From: Ascidiimonas aurantiaca | Lineage (GTDB): Bacteria > Bacteroidota > Bacteroidia > Flavobacteriales > Flavobacteriaceae | Assembly: GCF_037646345.1 (NCBI RefSeq) | Contig: NZ_JBBEWR010000001.1 | Location: 496,001 to 560,000, forward strand | Reading direction: 5' to 3' | Length of the DNA stretch: 64,000 nt | In this document: positions 28,190-36,667 of the stretch, in pieces | Position numbering within the stretch: the first letter of the stretch is position 1 | Layout of the letters: each line of letters opens with the position of its first letter | Position numbers and translations under genes: made by a program | The notes under the pieces: model-generated | What the model was told of the DNA's origin: nothing | The model's input: only the letters and a program-made list of their open reading frames with translations | Database searches by the model: none

Positions 28190-28903
28190 TTACTCAGCTT
28201 CACTTTTTATAACGAGCCTGAACCCTTCTCCGTGAATATTAAGTATCTCTACATTTTCATCTTTTTTAAGATACTTTCTCAGTTTGGCTATGTACACATC
28301 CATACTTCTGGAAGTAAAGTAATTATCGTCACGCCAAATTTTAGTAAGTGCCAGTTCTCTTGGCATAAGATCGTTTTCATGGAGGGCCAGTAAACGAAGT
28401 AGCTCATTCTCTTTGGGAGATAACTTAATAGGCTGTTCGTCACCAAAGGTAAGAAAGCGAAGTTTTGAATTCAAATGAAAATTACCGATTTTGAATTCGT
28501 ATTGCTTACTGTCTGCTACAGAGTCTGTAGCTTTTCGCTGCATAATTGCCTTGATCTTAAAAAGAAGCACCTCAGAATCAAAAGGTTTGTTGAGATAATC
28601 GTCTGCTCCGGCTTTATAGCCTTTAAGAACGTCTTCTTTCATAGTTTTTGCAGTAAGAAATATGATAGGAATAGAATCATTTTTTTCCCGAATTTCTTTG
28701 GCCAGTGTAAAACCATCTTTATAGGGCATCATGACATCCAGTATGCAGAGGTCAAAATTGTCTTTTTTGAATTTCTCAAAACCTTCCATACCGTTCTTTG
28801 CCAGTACTACGTCAAAATCGTTCATTGACAAGTAGTCTTTCAAGACGATACCAAAGTTCGGGTCATCCTCAACTAATAGTATTCTCTTATTTGCTTTTTC
28901 CAT
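28190..28903 (-). CDS. OmpR/PhoB-family response regulator (RprY type)
   Basis: A 237-residue regulator: receiver domain at 5-120 with the phospho-acceptor Asp56 in CILDVMMP and Lys in FLTAK, then a winged-helix DNA-binding domain (about 140-232) with LSPKENELLRLLALHEND and SRSMDVYIAKLRKYL. Length and sequence resemble RprY of Bacteroides. It is encoded 5 bp after its kinase on the same strand, so the two form one operon. Target genes are unknown. Confidence 0.92.
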   Translation of the reverse strand: MEKANKRILLVEDDPNFGIVLKDYLSMNDFDVVLAKNGMEGFEKFKKDNFDLCILDVMMPYKDGFTLAKEIREKNDSIPIIFLTAKTMKEDVLKGYKAGADDYLNKPFDSEVLLFKIKAIMQRKATDSVADSKQYEFKIGNFHLNSKLRFLTFGDEQPIKLSPKENELLRLLALHENDLMPRELALTKIWRDDNYFTSRSMDVYIAKLRKYLKKDENVEILNIHGEGFRLVIKSEAE

Positions 28904-28908
28904 AATTT

Positions 28909-30477
28909 TTAAATTAAAGGTAACTTAATATAAAAGGTACTTCCTTTGTCTTTTTCACTTTCAGCATATACTTCTCCTTGATGGTCATCAACGATTTTTT
29001 TAACATATGCAAGTCCAAGACCATGTCCTTTTACATTGTGAATATTTCCTGTATGCTCTCTATAAAACTTTTCGAATATACGTTTTAGAACAGCTTTACT
29101 CATTCCCGCACCACGATCTTGTATTTTTATAATGACACTGTTTTTAATTACTTCAGTAAACACATCTATTTCAGGCACTTCGGGTGAATATTTAATAGCG
29201 TTATCGAGTATGTTCACTATTACATTGGTAAAGTGTACATCATTAGCCAGCACTTCACTCCTATTGGCATCGAGATGTTGTTTTATATACCCTCCCCGGT
29301 TTTCTACAATAAGAGAAACGTGCAAAACAGCATCATGAATAATATCGTGAACATCTACTCGGTCTTTATTAATATCAAGCTGATTTTTCTCAAGTTTTGA
29401 AATCCGTAATACATTTTCTACCTGAGTATGCATACGTTTGTTTTCGTCCCGTATCATTTGAAGGTATCGTTTTATCTTCTCATTATCATTTAAAGTTTTG
29501 GGGTTCTTAATAGCGTCTAAAGCAAGATTTATGGTGGCTATAGGCGTTTTAAACTCATGCGTCATATTATTGATAAAATCGGTTTTGATCTCTGATATCT
29601 GTTTTTGACGTATAAGTTGGTACAATGCACTTGAGTATGCTACGATAATAATAAGGGTAAATACCATTGAGAGTAAAGCCATCTGGATAATACTCGAAAT
29701 AAGAAATTTTTTCTTTTTGGGAAAACTTACCTGCAGATCGTAATTACTCTGCCCTTCATTATCCATAAATAGAGGAGTACGATATCGTGTAGATTGTGAG
29801 AGGACAAAACCTCTTGATCTTACTTTGGTAGCGAGTCCGTTGCTATATACTCCATATTCAAAATCAATATCTATGTTTCTGTCTTTTAATTCCCTTTGCA
29901 GCAGAAGCTCAATTTCACGTGCATTGGTTCTCTGATGAATGGGGAAACGCTTGGCGATATCACGATAGGAAGTTTCAAAAGCGGCCTTATCTATTTGATC
30001 TAACCGTCCTATTTTTCTAACTATTTGCTCTTCATCTACTTTTTTTCCATCCAGGCTTACGCCTTCTTTAATGACTCTTGAATCTCTGGTACTTATAAGC
30101 CGTTTAATGTTTATGCTGTCTATTCCGTTTTCAAAGAACGCTGAAGAAAATCCATAATCTTCTTCAAGAATACCATGCGAATAAATGAAACGTTCATTTG
30201 TCCGGCTATCGGTTTGAATTACAAAAAGTTTTGCAATCTCAGTAACATTTGGGTTTTCAAGGCTGTCCATACCACTCACAACCACCTCCACAAAATCCTT
30301 TATCTCACGTTGTTGAATATCGTCTGCGACTGACTTAAGAATTTGATTTACATTCATAGAAAACTGTTCTTCCTTGTTTTCTATGGTTGTTTTAATCCAA
30401 TACCCCTGAACGAAAATAATACCAATGAGTGACATACTCATCAGCACCACCAGTAAAACGAATAATCTCTTACTCAT
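28909..30477 (-). CDS. membrane sensor histidine kinase (RprX type)
   Basis: A 522-residue kinase. A TM helix lies at about 7-28, a periplasmic domain at about 30-258 and a second TM at about 259-285. The dimerisation/phospho-acceptor helix follows, with His307 in MTHEFKTPIATI, then the ATPase domain with the N-box (VNILDNAIKYSP), G1 (DRGAGM) and G2 (GHGLGLAYVKK) motifs. It is the first gene of a two-gene operon with the response regulator and resembles RprX. The stimulus is unknown. Confidence 0.92.
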   Translation of the reverse strand: MSKRLFVLLVVLMSMSLIGIIFVQGYWIKTTIENKEEQFSMNVNQILKSVADDIQQREIKDFVEVVVSGMDSLENPNVTEIAKLFVIQTDSRTNERFIYSHGILEEDYGFSSAFFENGIDSINIKRLISTRDSRVIKEGVSLDGKKVDEEQIVRKIGRLDQIDKAAFETSYRDIAKRFPIHQRTNAREIELLLQRELKDRNIDIDFEYGVYSNGLATKVRSRGFVLSQSTRYRTPLFMDNEGQSNYDLQVSFPKKKKFLISSIIQMALLSMVFTLIIIVAYSSALYQLIRQKQISEIKTDFINNMTHEFKTPIATINLALDAIKNPKTLNDNEKIKRYLQMIRDENKRMHTQVENVLRISKLEKNQLDINKDRVDVHDIIHDAVLHVSLIVENRGGYIKQHLDANRSEVLANDVHFTNVIVNILDNAIKYSPEVPEIDVFTEVIKNSVIIKIQDRGAGMSKAVLKRIFEKFYREHTGNIHNVKGHGLGLAYVKKIVDDHQGEVYAESEKDKGSTFYIKLPLI

Positions 30478-30482
30478 TTGTT

Positions 30483-30490
30483 CAAAATTA
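30483..30490 (-). promoter_or_regulatory. -7 element of the histidine kinase gene
   Basis: TAATTTTG on the minus strand matches TAnnTTTG and lies 5 bp before the ATG at 30477, so the transcript would start at or next to the start codon. Confidence 0.45.
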
Positions 30491-30549
30491 AAGGTTTCGG
30501 GTTGCTTTATACCCGCTTTTAACCAAACCTTAACAAAAACGTTAAATTT

Positions 30550-31140
30550 TCAGATTTTTCTTATACAGCCAAGGATTTCACCATGAATATCTTCTATTTG
30601 CCTTCTAGTTTCCTCAATATCAGTGTTCACAATCGTAAAATCAGAAAGCTTTATTTTTTCTTCATCACTCCATTGGTTTTTCATGCGAGCCAATACTGCC
30701 TCCCTACTCACCCCATCCCTTGTTATTACACGATCTATACGGGTTTCCATTGGTGCGGTAACGGTTATAATAAGATCACATTCTTTAGCACCTCCTGACT
30801 CAAATAAAATGGCGGCCTCTTTTATTACATAAGGCGATGGCTGTTTTTTGTACCATTCATCAAACTTTTTCCTGACCTCCGGATGTATTATTTTGTTTAA
30901 CCTTTTTAACTTATCAGGGTCTGCAAAAACTTCTCCGGCAATGTATTTTCTATCCGGAACTCCACTTTTATAGGCGGCTGTTCCTAAAAGTGCCTTTACT
31001 TTTTTAATGACTTCGGCAGAATCAGCCAGAAGAGTTTTGGCAACCTCGTCTGCAATAAATACAGGAACCCCCATTTCCTGAAAAAAACCGGCAACGGTAG
31101 ATTTCCCGCTGCCTATGCCTCCGGTTAATCCTACTATCAT
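30550..31140 (-). CDS. coaE: dephospho-CoA kinase
   Basis: CoaE phosphorylates the ribose 3'-OH of dephospho-CoA, the last step of coenzyme A synthesis. The 196-residue protein has the P-loop GLTGGIGSGKSTV and the conserved DEVAK and VITRDG motifs. The start overlaps the stop of the YbbR-like gene by 4 bp, so the two are translationally coupled. A second CoA gene (coaBC) lies 6 kb away. Confidence 0.96.
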   Translation of the reverse strand: MIVGLTGGIGSGKSTVAGFFQEMGVPVFIADEVAKTLLADSAEVIKKVKALLGTAAYKSGVPDRKYIAGEVFADPDKLKRLNKIIHPEVRKKFDEWYKKQPSPYVIKEAAILFESGGAKECDLIITVTAPMETRIDRVITRDGVSREAVLARMKNQWSDEEKIKLSDFTIVNTDIEETRRQIEDIHGEILGCIRKI

Positions 31141-32102
31141 TTTCTTTGTATTAAAAATTCTACCTTTTTATCCTGCAACACTACTGTACTTAAAAAAGGT
31201 GGGTATTTTTGTATTTTAGGGATTAAAATTCCCGAATCACCGGCTTCGTTAAAATCGCAGACCACCAATATATCTTCCTGATTAACCAGTTTAAGATCTT
31301 TTAAACTGCCTCTACAGGTAACTTTTACCTGTTCGGGAAAAAGGCGTAATGAGATATTTTGGGGTTTATTGATAACTAACACGGGCACAGTAAACACTTT
31401 TTCAGAATATCTTTCTACTTTACCTCGAATGAGTACATCAGAGACACTTAAGTAAATTGCTTTTTCATTTCCGGGAAGCGTGAGGCTGGCTTTAGTCTCG
31501 AAATCACTCTTCACAGAAGTGAGTTCAACAGGTTCTGTAGTCACATAACCAAGAGTGTCTAAAATATTCTCCGGGCCTTTTACCGTTACTGAATCCGGAA
31601 TAATCAATAAAGAGCCGTAAAGGTCAAAATCTTTTTCAAAAGTAAGGCTTAATTGATGTATTACAGGTAGCTTTTTTTCCATATTCCTTCCGAGGCTCAG
31701 GTAAATAGTATCATTTAGTAATGATTCGAAGGTAAGCGATTTATTGATCTGCTCTTTTATTGTACGCTCCAGATACTGCGGGGTAAAAAAGAATTTTCCG
31801 TTCTGCTCCTGGGCCTTAGACACATGCAGGGTTATTTCGTCTCTAAAAACCCCTAGTCGCAATATATCATATCCAGTTGCACGCACCTCTATTGTTATCG
31901 TTTTTTGAGGTTCGTCGAGTATCAATTTATCATCAGGAACTGAAGTATATACAATATCATACGTGAGTGTACTAACATGAGATTCTGAAAGCTTGATAAG
32001 AAACCACAAAATTGTGGCCAGGATGAAGAAAACCGAAAATATAGAAAGTTTTCTTCTGTTAAAAGTATCTCTGCCAAGTATATTAAGAAGTCGCTTTTTC
32101 AT
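31137..32102 (-). CDS. YbbR-like domain protein (CdaR-like)
   Basis: The 321-residue protein has an N-terminal TM helix (about 18-38) and a C-terminal part with two YbbR-like beta-segments (VRATGYDILRL near 75 and GSLKDLKLVN near 275). Such proteins face the periplasm. In Firmicutes the related CdaR controls a diadenylate cyclase, but no cyclase gene is present here, so the role is unknown. It sits between the glycosyltransferase (2 bp upstream) and coaE, a common order in Flavobacteriaceae. Confidence 0.85.
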   Translation of the reverse strand: MKKRLLNILGRDTFNRRKLSIFSVFFILATILWFLIKLSESHVSTLTYDIVYTSVPDDKLILDEPQKTITIEVRATGYDILRLGVFRDEITLHVSKAQEQNGKFFFTPQYLERTIKEQINKSLTFESLLNDTIYLSLGRNMEKKLPVIHQLSLTFEKDFDLYGSLLIIPDSVTVKGPENILDTLGYVTTEPVELTSVKSDFETKASLTLPGNEKAIYLSVSDVLIRGKVERYSEKVFTVPVLVINKPQNISLRLFPEQVKVTCRGSLKDLKLVNQEDILVVCDFNEAGDSGILIPKIQKYPPFLSTVVLQDKKVEFLIQRK

Positions 32103-32104
32103 AA

Positions 32105-33106
32105 TTACTTAAAAAACAACTTTGGAAATGCTGTTTCGGGCTTTTTACCGAGCAAGCTAATCTGAAAGGTCGATTTTACAAAACCATATCCGTAACCGGT
32201 AAACTGTACAAGTACTGCAAAAACAGAAAACAAAGCGACTAACAGGTTTTTGTTCTTCAAAAGCGAATCTGCAAAAATGATAATAAAATAGAGGCCTACG
32301 GCATACAAAGGGTAATACATCCCGGCTATAGCAAATAATATGGCTGCCAGAATACCCGCCAGAAAAACAGCCGGAAACCAATAGGTTATTTTTTTTGTTT
32401 GCGGGTGCCAGTGATTCAAAATAGGACGGGTAAGTCCGAATTTATGTACCTGCTGATAAAACTTTTTCCATGAGATCCTTCTTTTATGATATACATATGC
32501 TTCGGGAATTAGGCGGGTGTTAAAGCCTGCATTCCAAATTCTAATAGTGAGATCAGGATCCTCACCGGGATGAATTTTTCCAAAACCGCCGGTTGCTTCA
32601 AATGCTTTTTTAGAGATACCCATATTAAAACTTCGTGGTTGAAAGCGGTTAACAGCCTTTTTTTTGCCTCTAATACCTCCGGTTGTAATAAATGAGGTCA
32701 TTGCGTAGTTAATGGCTTTTTGAATGACGGTAAAATCTTTATGGGCTGTATCGGGCCCTCCAAAACAATCTATATATTCACCGGTAAGCGATTCCCATAC
32801 AGCGGTGAGGTAATGGGGAGGCAGAATACAATCAGAATCCAGTATAATAAAATAATTTCCTTTTGCTTTTTTCATACCGAAATTACGGGAATCACCGGGT
32901 CCTGAATTGGATTTAAAAAAATACGATATCCCTAATTGAGAACGATAGGCATTCACGATCTCTTTAGAAGTATGAGTGCTCCCGTCTTCTACGATCACGA
33001 TCTCATAAGGTTTGTCAAAGTCCTGCTTTAACAAACTTTCCAGGAGTTCCTGAATTTCATCCGGACGGTTGTAAACCGGTATAATGAGAGAAAAAGTAAT
33101 ATTCAT
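32105..33106 (-). CDS. family 2 glycosyltransferase, membrane-anchored
   Basis: The 333-residue protein has a GT-A domain with FSLIIPVYNRPDEIQELLES at the start, the metal-binding DSDC motif near 95, and the acceptor motifs GGPDT and GEDPDLTIRIW. The last about 90 residues carry two or three hydrophobic helices. It should transfer a sugar from a nucleotide donor at the inner membrane, probably for surface polysaccharide or glycolipid; the donor cannot be told. A -7 element stops 4 bp before the ATG, suggesting a leaderless mRNA. Confidence 0.9.
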   Translation of the reverse strand: MNITFSLIIPVYNRPDEIQELLESLLKQDFDKPYEIVIVEDGSTHTSKEIVNAYRSQLGISYFFKSNSGPGDSRNFGMKKAKGNYFIILDSDCILPPHYLTAVWESLTGEYIDCFGGPDTAHKDFTVIQKAINYAMTSFITTGGIRGKKKAVNRFQPRSFNMGISKKAFEATGGFGKIHPGEDPDLTIRIWNAGFNTRLIPEAYVYHKRRISWKKFYQQVHKFGLTRPILNHWHPQTKKITYWFPAVFLAGILAAILFAIAGMYYPLYAVGLYFIIIFADSLLKNKNLLVALFSVFAVLVQFTGYGYGFVKSTFQISLLGKKPETAFPKLFFK

Positions 33107-33110
33107 AATA

Positions 33111-33118
33111 CAAAGGTA
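33111..33118 (-). promoter_or_regulatory. -7 element of the glycosyltransferase gene
   Basis: TACCTTTG on the minus strand matches TAnnTTTG and is followed by only 4 bases (TATT) before the ATG at 33106. Confidence 0.55.
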
Positions 33119-33124
33119 ATTAAA

Positions 33125-33151
33125 TACAAAAAGCTACCCTTAGGTAGCTTT
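33125..33151 (-). terminator. terminator after fabI
   Basis: AAAGCTACC (33130-33138) and GGTAGCTTT (33143-33151) form a perfect 9-bp stem with a 4-nt loop. On the minus strand it runs into TTTTTG. It separates fabI from the glycosyltransferase gene. Confidence 0.85.
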
Positions 33152-33172
33152 GTATATTTAAAGTTCTTCTAT

Positions 33173-33985
33173 CTATTCAGTAAATTTATCCATCACAGCA
33201 TCACTAACTCCTGTATTGGAAAAACCTCCGTCGTGAAACAGGTTTTGCATGGTGACTTTGCGCGTTAGATCTGAGAAAAGAGAAATGGTATAATCGGCAC
33301 AATCGTCTGCTGTGGCATTTCCCAGAGGAGACATTTTTTCGGCATAGGCAATAAACCCGTCAAAACCTTTAACCCCTTTTCCGGCCGTGGTAGGTGTTGG
33401 GGATTGTGATATGGTATTTACCCGTACTTTTTTGTCTTTTCCAAAAAAGTATCCAAAACTCCTGGCAATGGATTCCAGATAGGCTTTATTATCTGCCATA
33501 TCGTTATAATCAGGAAAACTTCTTTGTGCCGCCATATAGGTAAGCGCTACGATACTTCCCCATTCATTCATGGCATCTTTTTTATAAAGCGTTTGCATTA
33601 CTTTGTGAAAAGAAAGTGCAGATACATCCCAACCTTTAGTTGTGAAATCGTAATTCTGATCGGTATAGGCTCTTCCTTTACGCACATTTACCGACATCCC
33701 AATAGAATGAAGTACAAAATCCAGTTTACCTCCCAGAATATCCATCGATTTCTGGACAAGGTTTTCCAGTTCTTCTATATTAGTGGCATCTGCCGGGATG
33801 ATCTCAGAGCCTGTTTTATCTGCCAGACTTTTTATTTGCCCCATGCGCATGGCTATTGGTGCATTGGTTAGCACAAATGAAGCACCTTCTTCATGTGCTT
33901 TTAAAGCGGTTTTCCAGGCTATGGAATTTTCATCAAGTGCTCCAAAAATAATTCCTCTTTTTCCTTTTAACAAGTTGTATGACAT
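33173..33985 (-). CDS. fabI: enoyl-[acyl-carrier-protein] reductase (FabI)
   Basis: FabI reduces enoyl-ACP with NADH in the last step of each fatty-acid elongation cycle. The 270-residue protein begins MSYNLLKGKRGIIFGALDEN, has the dinucleotide and catalytic regions with SIAWKTALK, and the active-site stretch LTYMAAQRSFPDYNDMADNK. The C-terminal half includes RVNTISQSPTPTTAGKGVKG. The frame opens 14 codons earlier, but that start (34027) lies inside the -7 element. Triclosan-type sensitivity is typical of FabI but is not shown by sequence. Confidence 0.96.
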   Translation of the reverse strand: MSYNLLKGKRGIIFGALDENSIAWKTALKAHEEGASFVLTNAPIAMRMGQIKSLADKTGSEIIPADATNIEELENLVQKSMDILGGKLDFVLHSIGMSVNVRKGRAYTDQNYDFTTKGWDVSALSFHKVMQTLYKKDAMNEWGSIVALTYMAAQRSFPDYNDMADNKAYLESIARSFGYFFGKDKKVRVNTISQSPTPTTAGKGVKGFDGFIAYAEKMSPLGNATADDCADYTISLFSDLTRKVTMQNLFHDGGFSNTGVSDAVMDKFTE

Positions 33986-34024
33986 AGTCGTTCTTTTTAA
34001 AGTACAGCAATTAAACAGTGCCGT

Positions 34025-34032
34025 CAAAGATA
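34025..34032 (-). promoter_or_regulatory. -7 element of fabI
   Basis: TATCTTTG on the minus strand matches TAnnTTTG 39 bp before the ATG at 33985 and overlaps the longer open frame's start, which therefore cannot be used. Confidence 0.55.
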
Positions 34033-34045
34033 TTTAAAATTTATA

Positions 34046-35698
34046 TTAATTAAGTAGTTGCCGCGCATGAGCCATAGCAGAATTGCTCAACTCTTTTCCT
34101 CCTAACATCCCGGCTATTTCAATAATGCGTTCTTCTTCATTCAGGAGCTTTATAGATGTTATAGAGTTTTGAGAAGTATGTTGTTTATATACTTTGTAGT
34201 GCCGGTCTCCTTTAGCTGCTACCTGGGGTAAATGCGTGATAGAGAACACTTGCAGATATGAACTCATTTGTCTCATAATGTCTCCCATTTTATGAGATAT
34301 TTCTCCTGAAACCCCGGTATCTATCTCATCAAACATAATAGTGGGCAACTGCATGTGTTTAGCCAGCAAAGCTTTTATAGACAGCATGATCCTTGACAAT
34401 TCACCTCCCGAAGCTACTTTTTTAAGGTTACCAAAATCAGAACCTTTGTTGGCTGCAAACAAAAAGCTTAACCGGTCTTTCCCATTTTTTCCATATACCC
34501 CGGAAAGCTCTAAAGTAATATCAAAACGTGCATGCTCCATCCCCAGTTCCTGTAATGATTTTTCAAGGTACTTTTTAAGCTTGGGAATAGCGTTGCTCCT
34601 GTTTTCATGAAGCGATCGGGCCAGTGTATCCAGTTTTTTCTCAAGATCCAGTACTAAGAGCTGTGCTGTTTTAATATCTTCTTCCAGGTTTTCAATAACA
34701 GCGACCTTTTGTTCTAATGAAGTTCGCACGGCAATAAGCGCATCTACATCGGCAACCTGATGTTTTTTTTGTAAATCATATAGGTGTCTTAGTTGTGTTG
34801 CTGTTGCCTCCAACTGCTTAGGATCGGTTTCCAGAGAATCCTGCAAACCCTGTAATTCTGAAAAAGCATCGTCCAATTCTATAAATACTGAAGTCACACG
34901 GTTACCCAGCTCTTCGAAGGCCTTGCCAAATCCCGAAAGTTTTTGCAGGGTAATTTTGAGTTCGGAAAGTTGCCCTAAAGTACCCAATTGCTCATCACTT
35001 AATATTTGAACGGCATACGAGAGTTTTTCCTGTATTTCTTCTACATTACTGAGCTTTTCATAGGTGGCTTCCAGTTCTTCCTGCATACCCACTTCTAAAG
35101 GAAACTGACGAAGTTCCTCTAAAAGAAAGGAGTTATAGTCCTGCTCTTTATCACTTTCCTTCTGAAGATCTATGAGTTCCTGTAACTTACTTTTAGCCTG
35201 AGAATAGGATTTTAGGATTTTGTGATAATCTGCCAAGATATTTTTGTTTCCGGCAACCGCATCAATAACCTGTAGTTGAAAGTCGTCATCGGTCAATTGC
35301 AGTGTTTGGTGCTGAGAGTGTATATCGATCAGGCGGGTACTGAGGCTTTGTAAAACATCCAGCGTGCAGGGTGTATCATTTATAAATGCCCTGGACTTGC
35401 CCCCCGGAAGAATTTCTCTTCGTATGATCGTAATTTCTTCATAATCCAGATCCAGTGTCTTAAAAAGATGTTTAAGATCATAACGAACAATGGAAAACTC
35501 TGCTTCGATTACACATTTTTCCGATTTGTTCTTAAGGCTGTCAAGATCAGCTCGTTTACCTAAAACCAATGATAAGGCACCCAGTAAAATAGATTTCCCT
35601 GCGCCGGTTTCACCGGTTATCACATGAAAACCATCACCAAAACCAACTTTAAGGGAATCGATAAGTGCGTAATTCTTTATAGAAAGTTCTGTTAGCAA
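34046..35698 (-). CDS. recN: DNA repair protein RecN
   Basis: RecN is an SMC-like ATPase that acts early in double-strand break repair. The 550-residue product has the N-terminal Walker A GETGAGKSILLGAL, long coiled coils (about 150-350) and the C-terminal signature SGGELSRIMLSIKALL with Walker B IMFDEIDTGVSG. The start is the TTG at 35698, giving the family N-terminus MLTELSIKNYALID. A second TTG at 35719 is in frame, but those three bases are part of the -7 element TATATTTG, so it cannot be the start. Confidence 0.95.
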   Translation of the reverse strand: MLTELSIKNYALIDSLKVGFGDGFHVITGETGAGKSILLGALSLVLGKRADLDSLKNKSEKCVIEAEFSIVRYDLKHLFKTLDLDYEEITIIRREILPGGKSRAFINDTPCTLDVLQSLSTRLIDIHSQHQTLQLTDDDFQLQVIDAVAGNKNILADYHKILKSYSQAKSKLQELIDLQKESDKEQDYNSFLLEELRQFPLEVGMQEELEATYEKLSNVEEIQEKLSYAVQILSDEQLGTLGQLSELKITLQKLSGFGKAFEELGNRVTSVFIELDDAFSELQGLQDSLETDPKQLEATATQLRHLYDLQKKHQVADVDALIAVRTSLEQKVAVIENLEEDIKTAQLLVLDLEKKLDTLARSLHENRSNAIPKLKKYLEKSLQELGMEHARFDITLELSGVYGKNGKDRLSFLFAANKGSDFGNLKKVASGGELSRIMLSIKALLAKHMQLPTIMFDEIDTGVSGEISHKMGDIMRQMSSYLQVFSITHLPQVAAKGDRHYKVYKQHTSQNSITSIKLLNEEERIIEIAGMLGGKELSNSAMAHARQLLN

Positions 35699-35716
35699 AC
35701 TACCTGTTTTTACCCT

Positions 35717-35724
35717 CAAATATA
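35717..35724 (-). promoter_or_regulatory. -7 element of recN
   Basis: TATATTTG on the minus strand matches TAnnTTTG and lies 18 bp before the TTG start at 35698. Confidence 0.6.
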
Positions 35725-35752
35725 AACCTTATTTGGGAGTCGGAAAACTTTG

Positions 35753-36667
35753 TTAAAACTTTATTTCTTTCCAGGTATTGGCATAGAATGGAGCTACTCT
35801 GTTCAGGGAATTTTTAAGGCTTACCACGTCTATTTTGGGGCCATCAGAGAAGACACCCAGGATCTCTTCCGATTTGGCGTCAAAAAAAGTTTGCAATAAA
35901 AAGGAATTGGGCCTTCTTACGACCAGAGGTTCAAACATTTTCATACAACCGGCTATCTGCTGCTTGGCAAGCATCATATTATCTACCATATTGTCCAGTC
36001 CAAGACGGTGATAATTATACATGGCTGTGCGATATTCTTCAAAAGTGTTGGAAAGCAAGTTATCAATAAGTTCCCATCGGGTACGGTTTCCGTCAGTTTG
36101 CTGCCATCCCAGGTAACCGCTACCCTGAGCCTGGTTTACAATTTCCCGTGCATTTTCATAATACTCGGTACCACCGTTTTTACTAAAGGTATCTGCGTCC
36201 ATTCCCAGTATAATGTACACATAATAAGTGATCACACCTACCAGGTTGGATTCAAAGATATTCGGGTTGTAAAAAAGGGGTTCAAATTCAATATAATTAA
36301 AGGTAAACTGCCTGTCGTTATAATTAAAAACCGGGGTTTCATAGGCCGAATTAAATACCGGCCTGCTGGATTGTATCTGGATCGTACCTGAAAAAAGGCT
36401 GTTGGCATCAAAAGAAGTAATGGTTAGAAGCATACTGCAGTTTATACGTTCCTGCTGCTTATATGTTTTATTCGTCCACTTGGTTTTATTTACATAATCA
36501 TTCAGGGCCCGTTCAAGGGTTTTGAATATTTGCTGGTTGGTTTGTGCTACCTGGTCTGAATTGACAATAATATTGCAATTAAGCTCCTGGGCACTTACTG
36601 CAAACGAGCCTGATAACAGACAAACAAGAAATAATAGATTATTTCTGATACCTAACCAGTATTTCAC
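35753..36667 (-). CDS. DUF4835 family protein (PorD-like, type IX secretion related)
   Basis: An exported protein of about 304 residues. From the GTG at 36667 it begins with a basic n-region and a signal sequence ending FAVSAQ, then SQELNCNIIVNSDQVAQTN-like text (pattern ELNC.I.VN). The frame opens further upstream at a TTG (36709) but that would put the signal sequence inside the protein. The pattern matches DUF4835, which some annotation systems call type IX secretion protein PorD. The gene overlaps the end of coaBC by 29 bp and lies in the conserved recN-DUF4835-coaBC-omega-bamD run. Role in secretion is an inference from the family name. Confidence 0.8.
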   Translation of the reverse strand: MKYWLGIRNNLLFLVCLLSGSFAVSAQELNCNIIVNSDQVAQTNQQIFKTLERALNDYVNKTKWTNKTYKQQERINCSMLLTITSFDANSLFSGTIQIQSSRPVFNSAYETPVFNYNDRQFTFNYIEFEPLFYNPNIFESNLVGVITYYVYIILGMDADTFSKNGGTEYYENAREIVNQAQGSGYLGWQQTDGNRTRWELIDNLLSNTFEEYRTAMYNYHRLGLDNMVDNMMLAKQQIAGCMKMFEPLVVRRPNSFLLQTFFDAKSEEILGVFSDGPKIDVVSLKNSLNRVAPFYANTWKEIKF

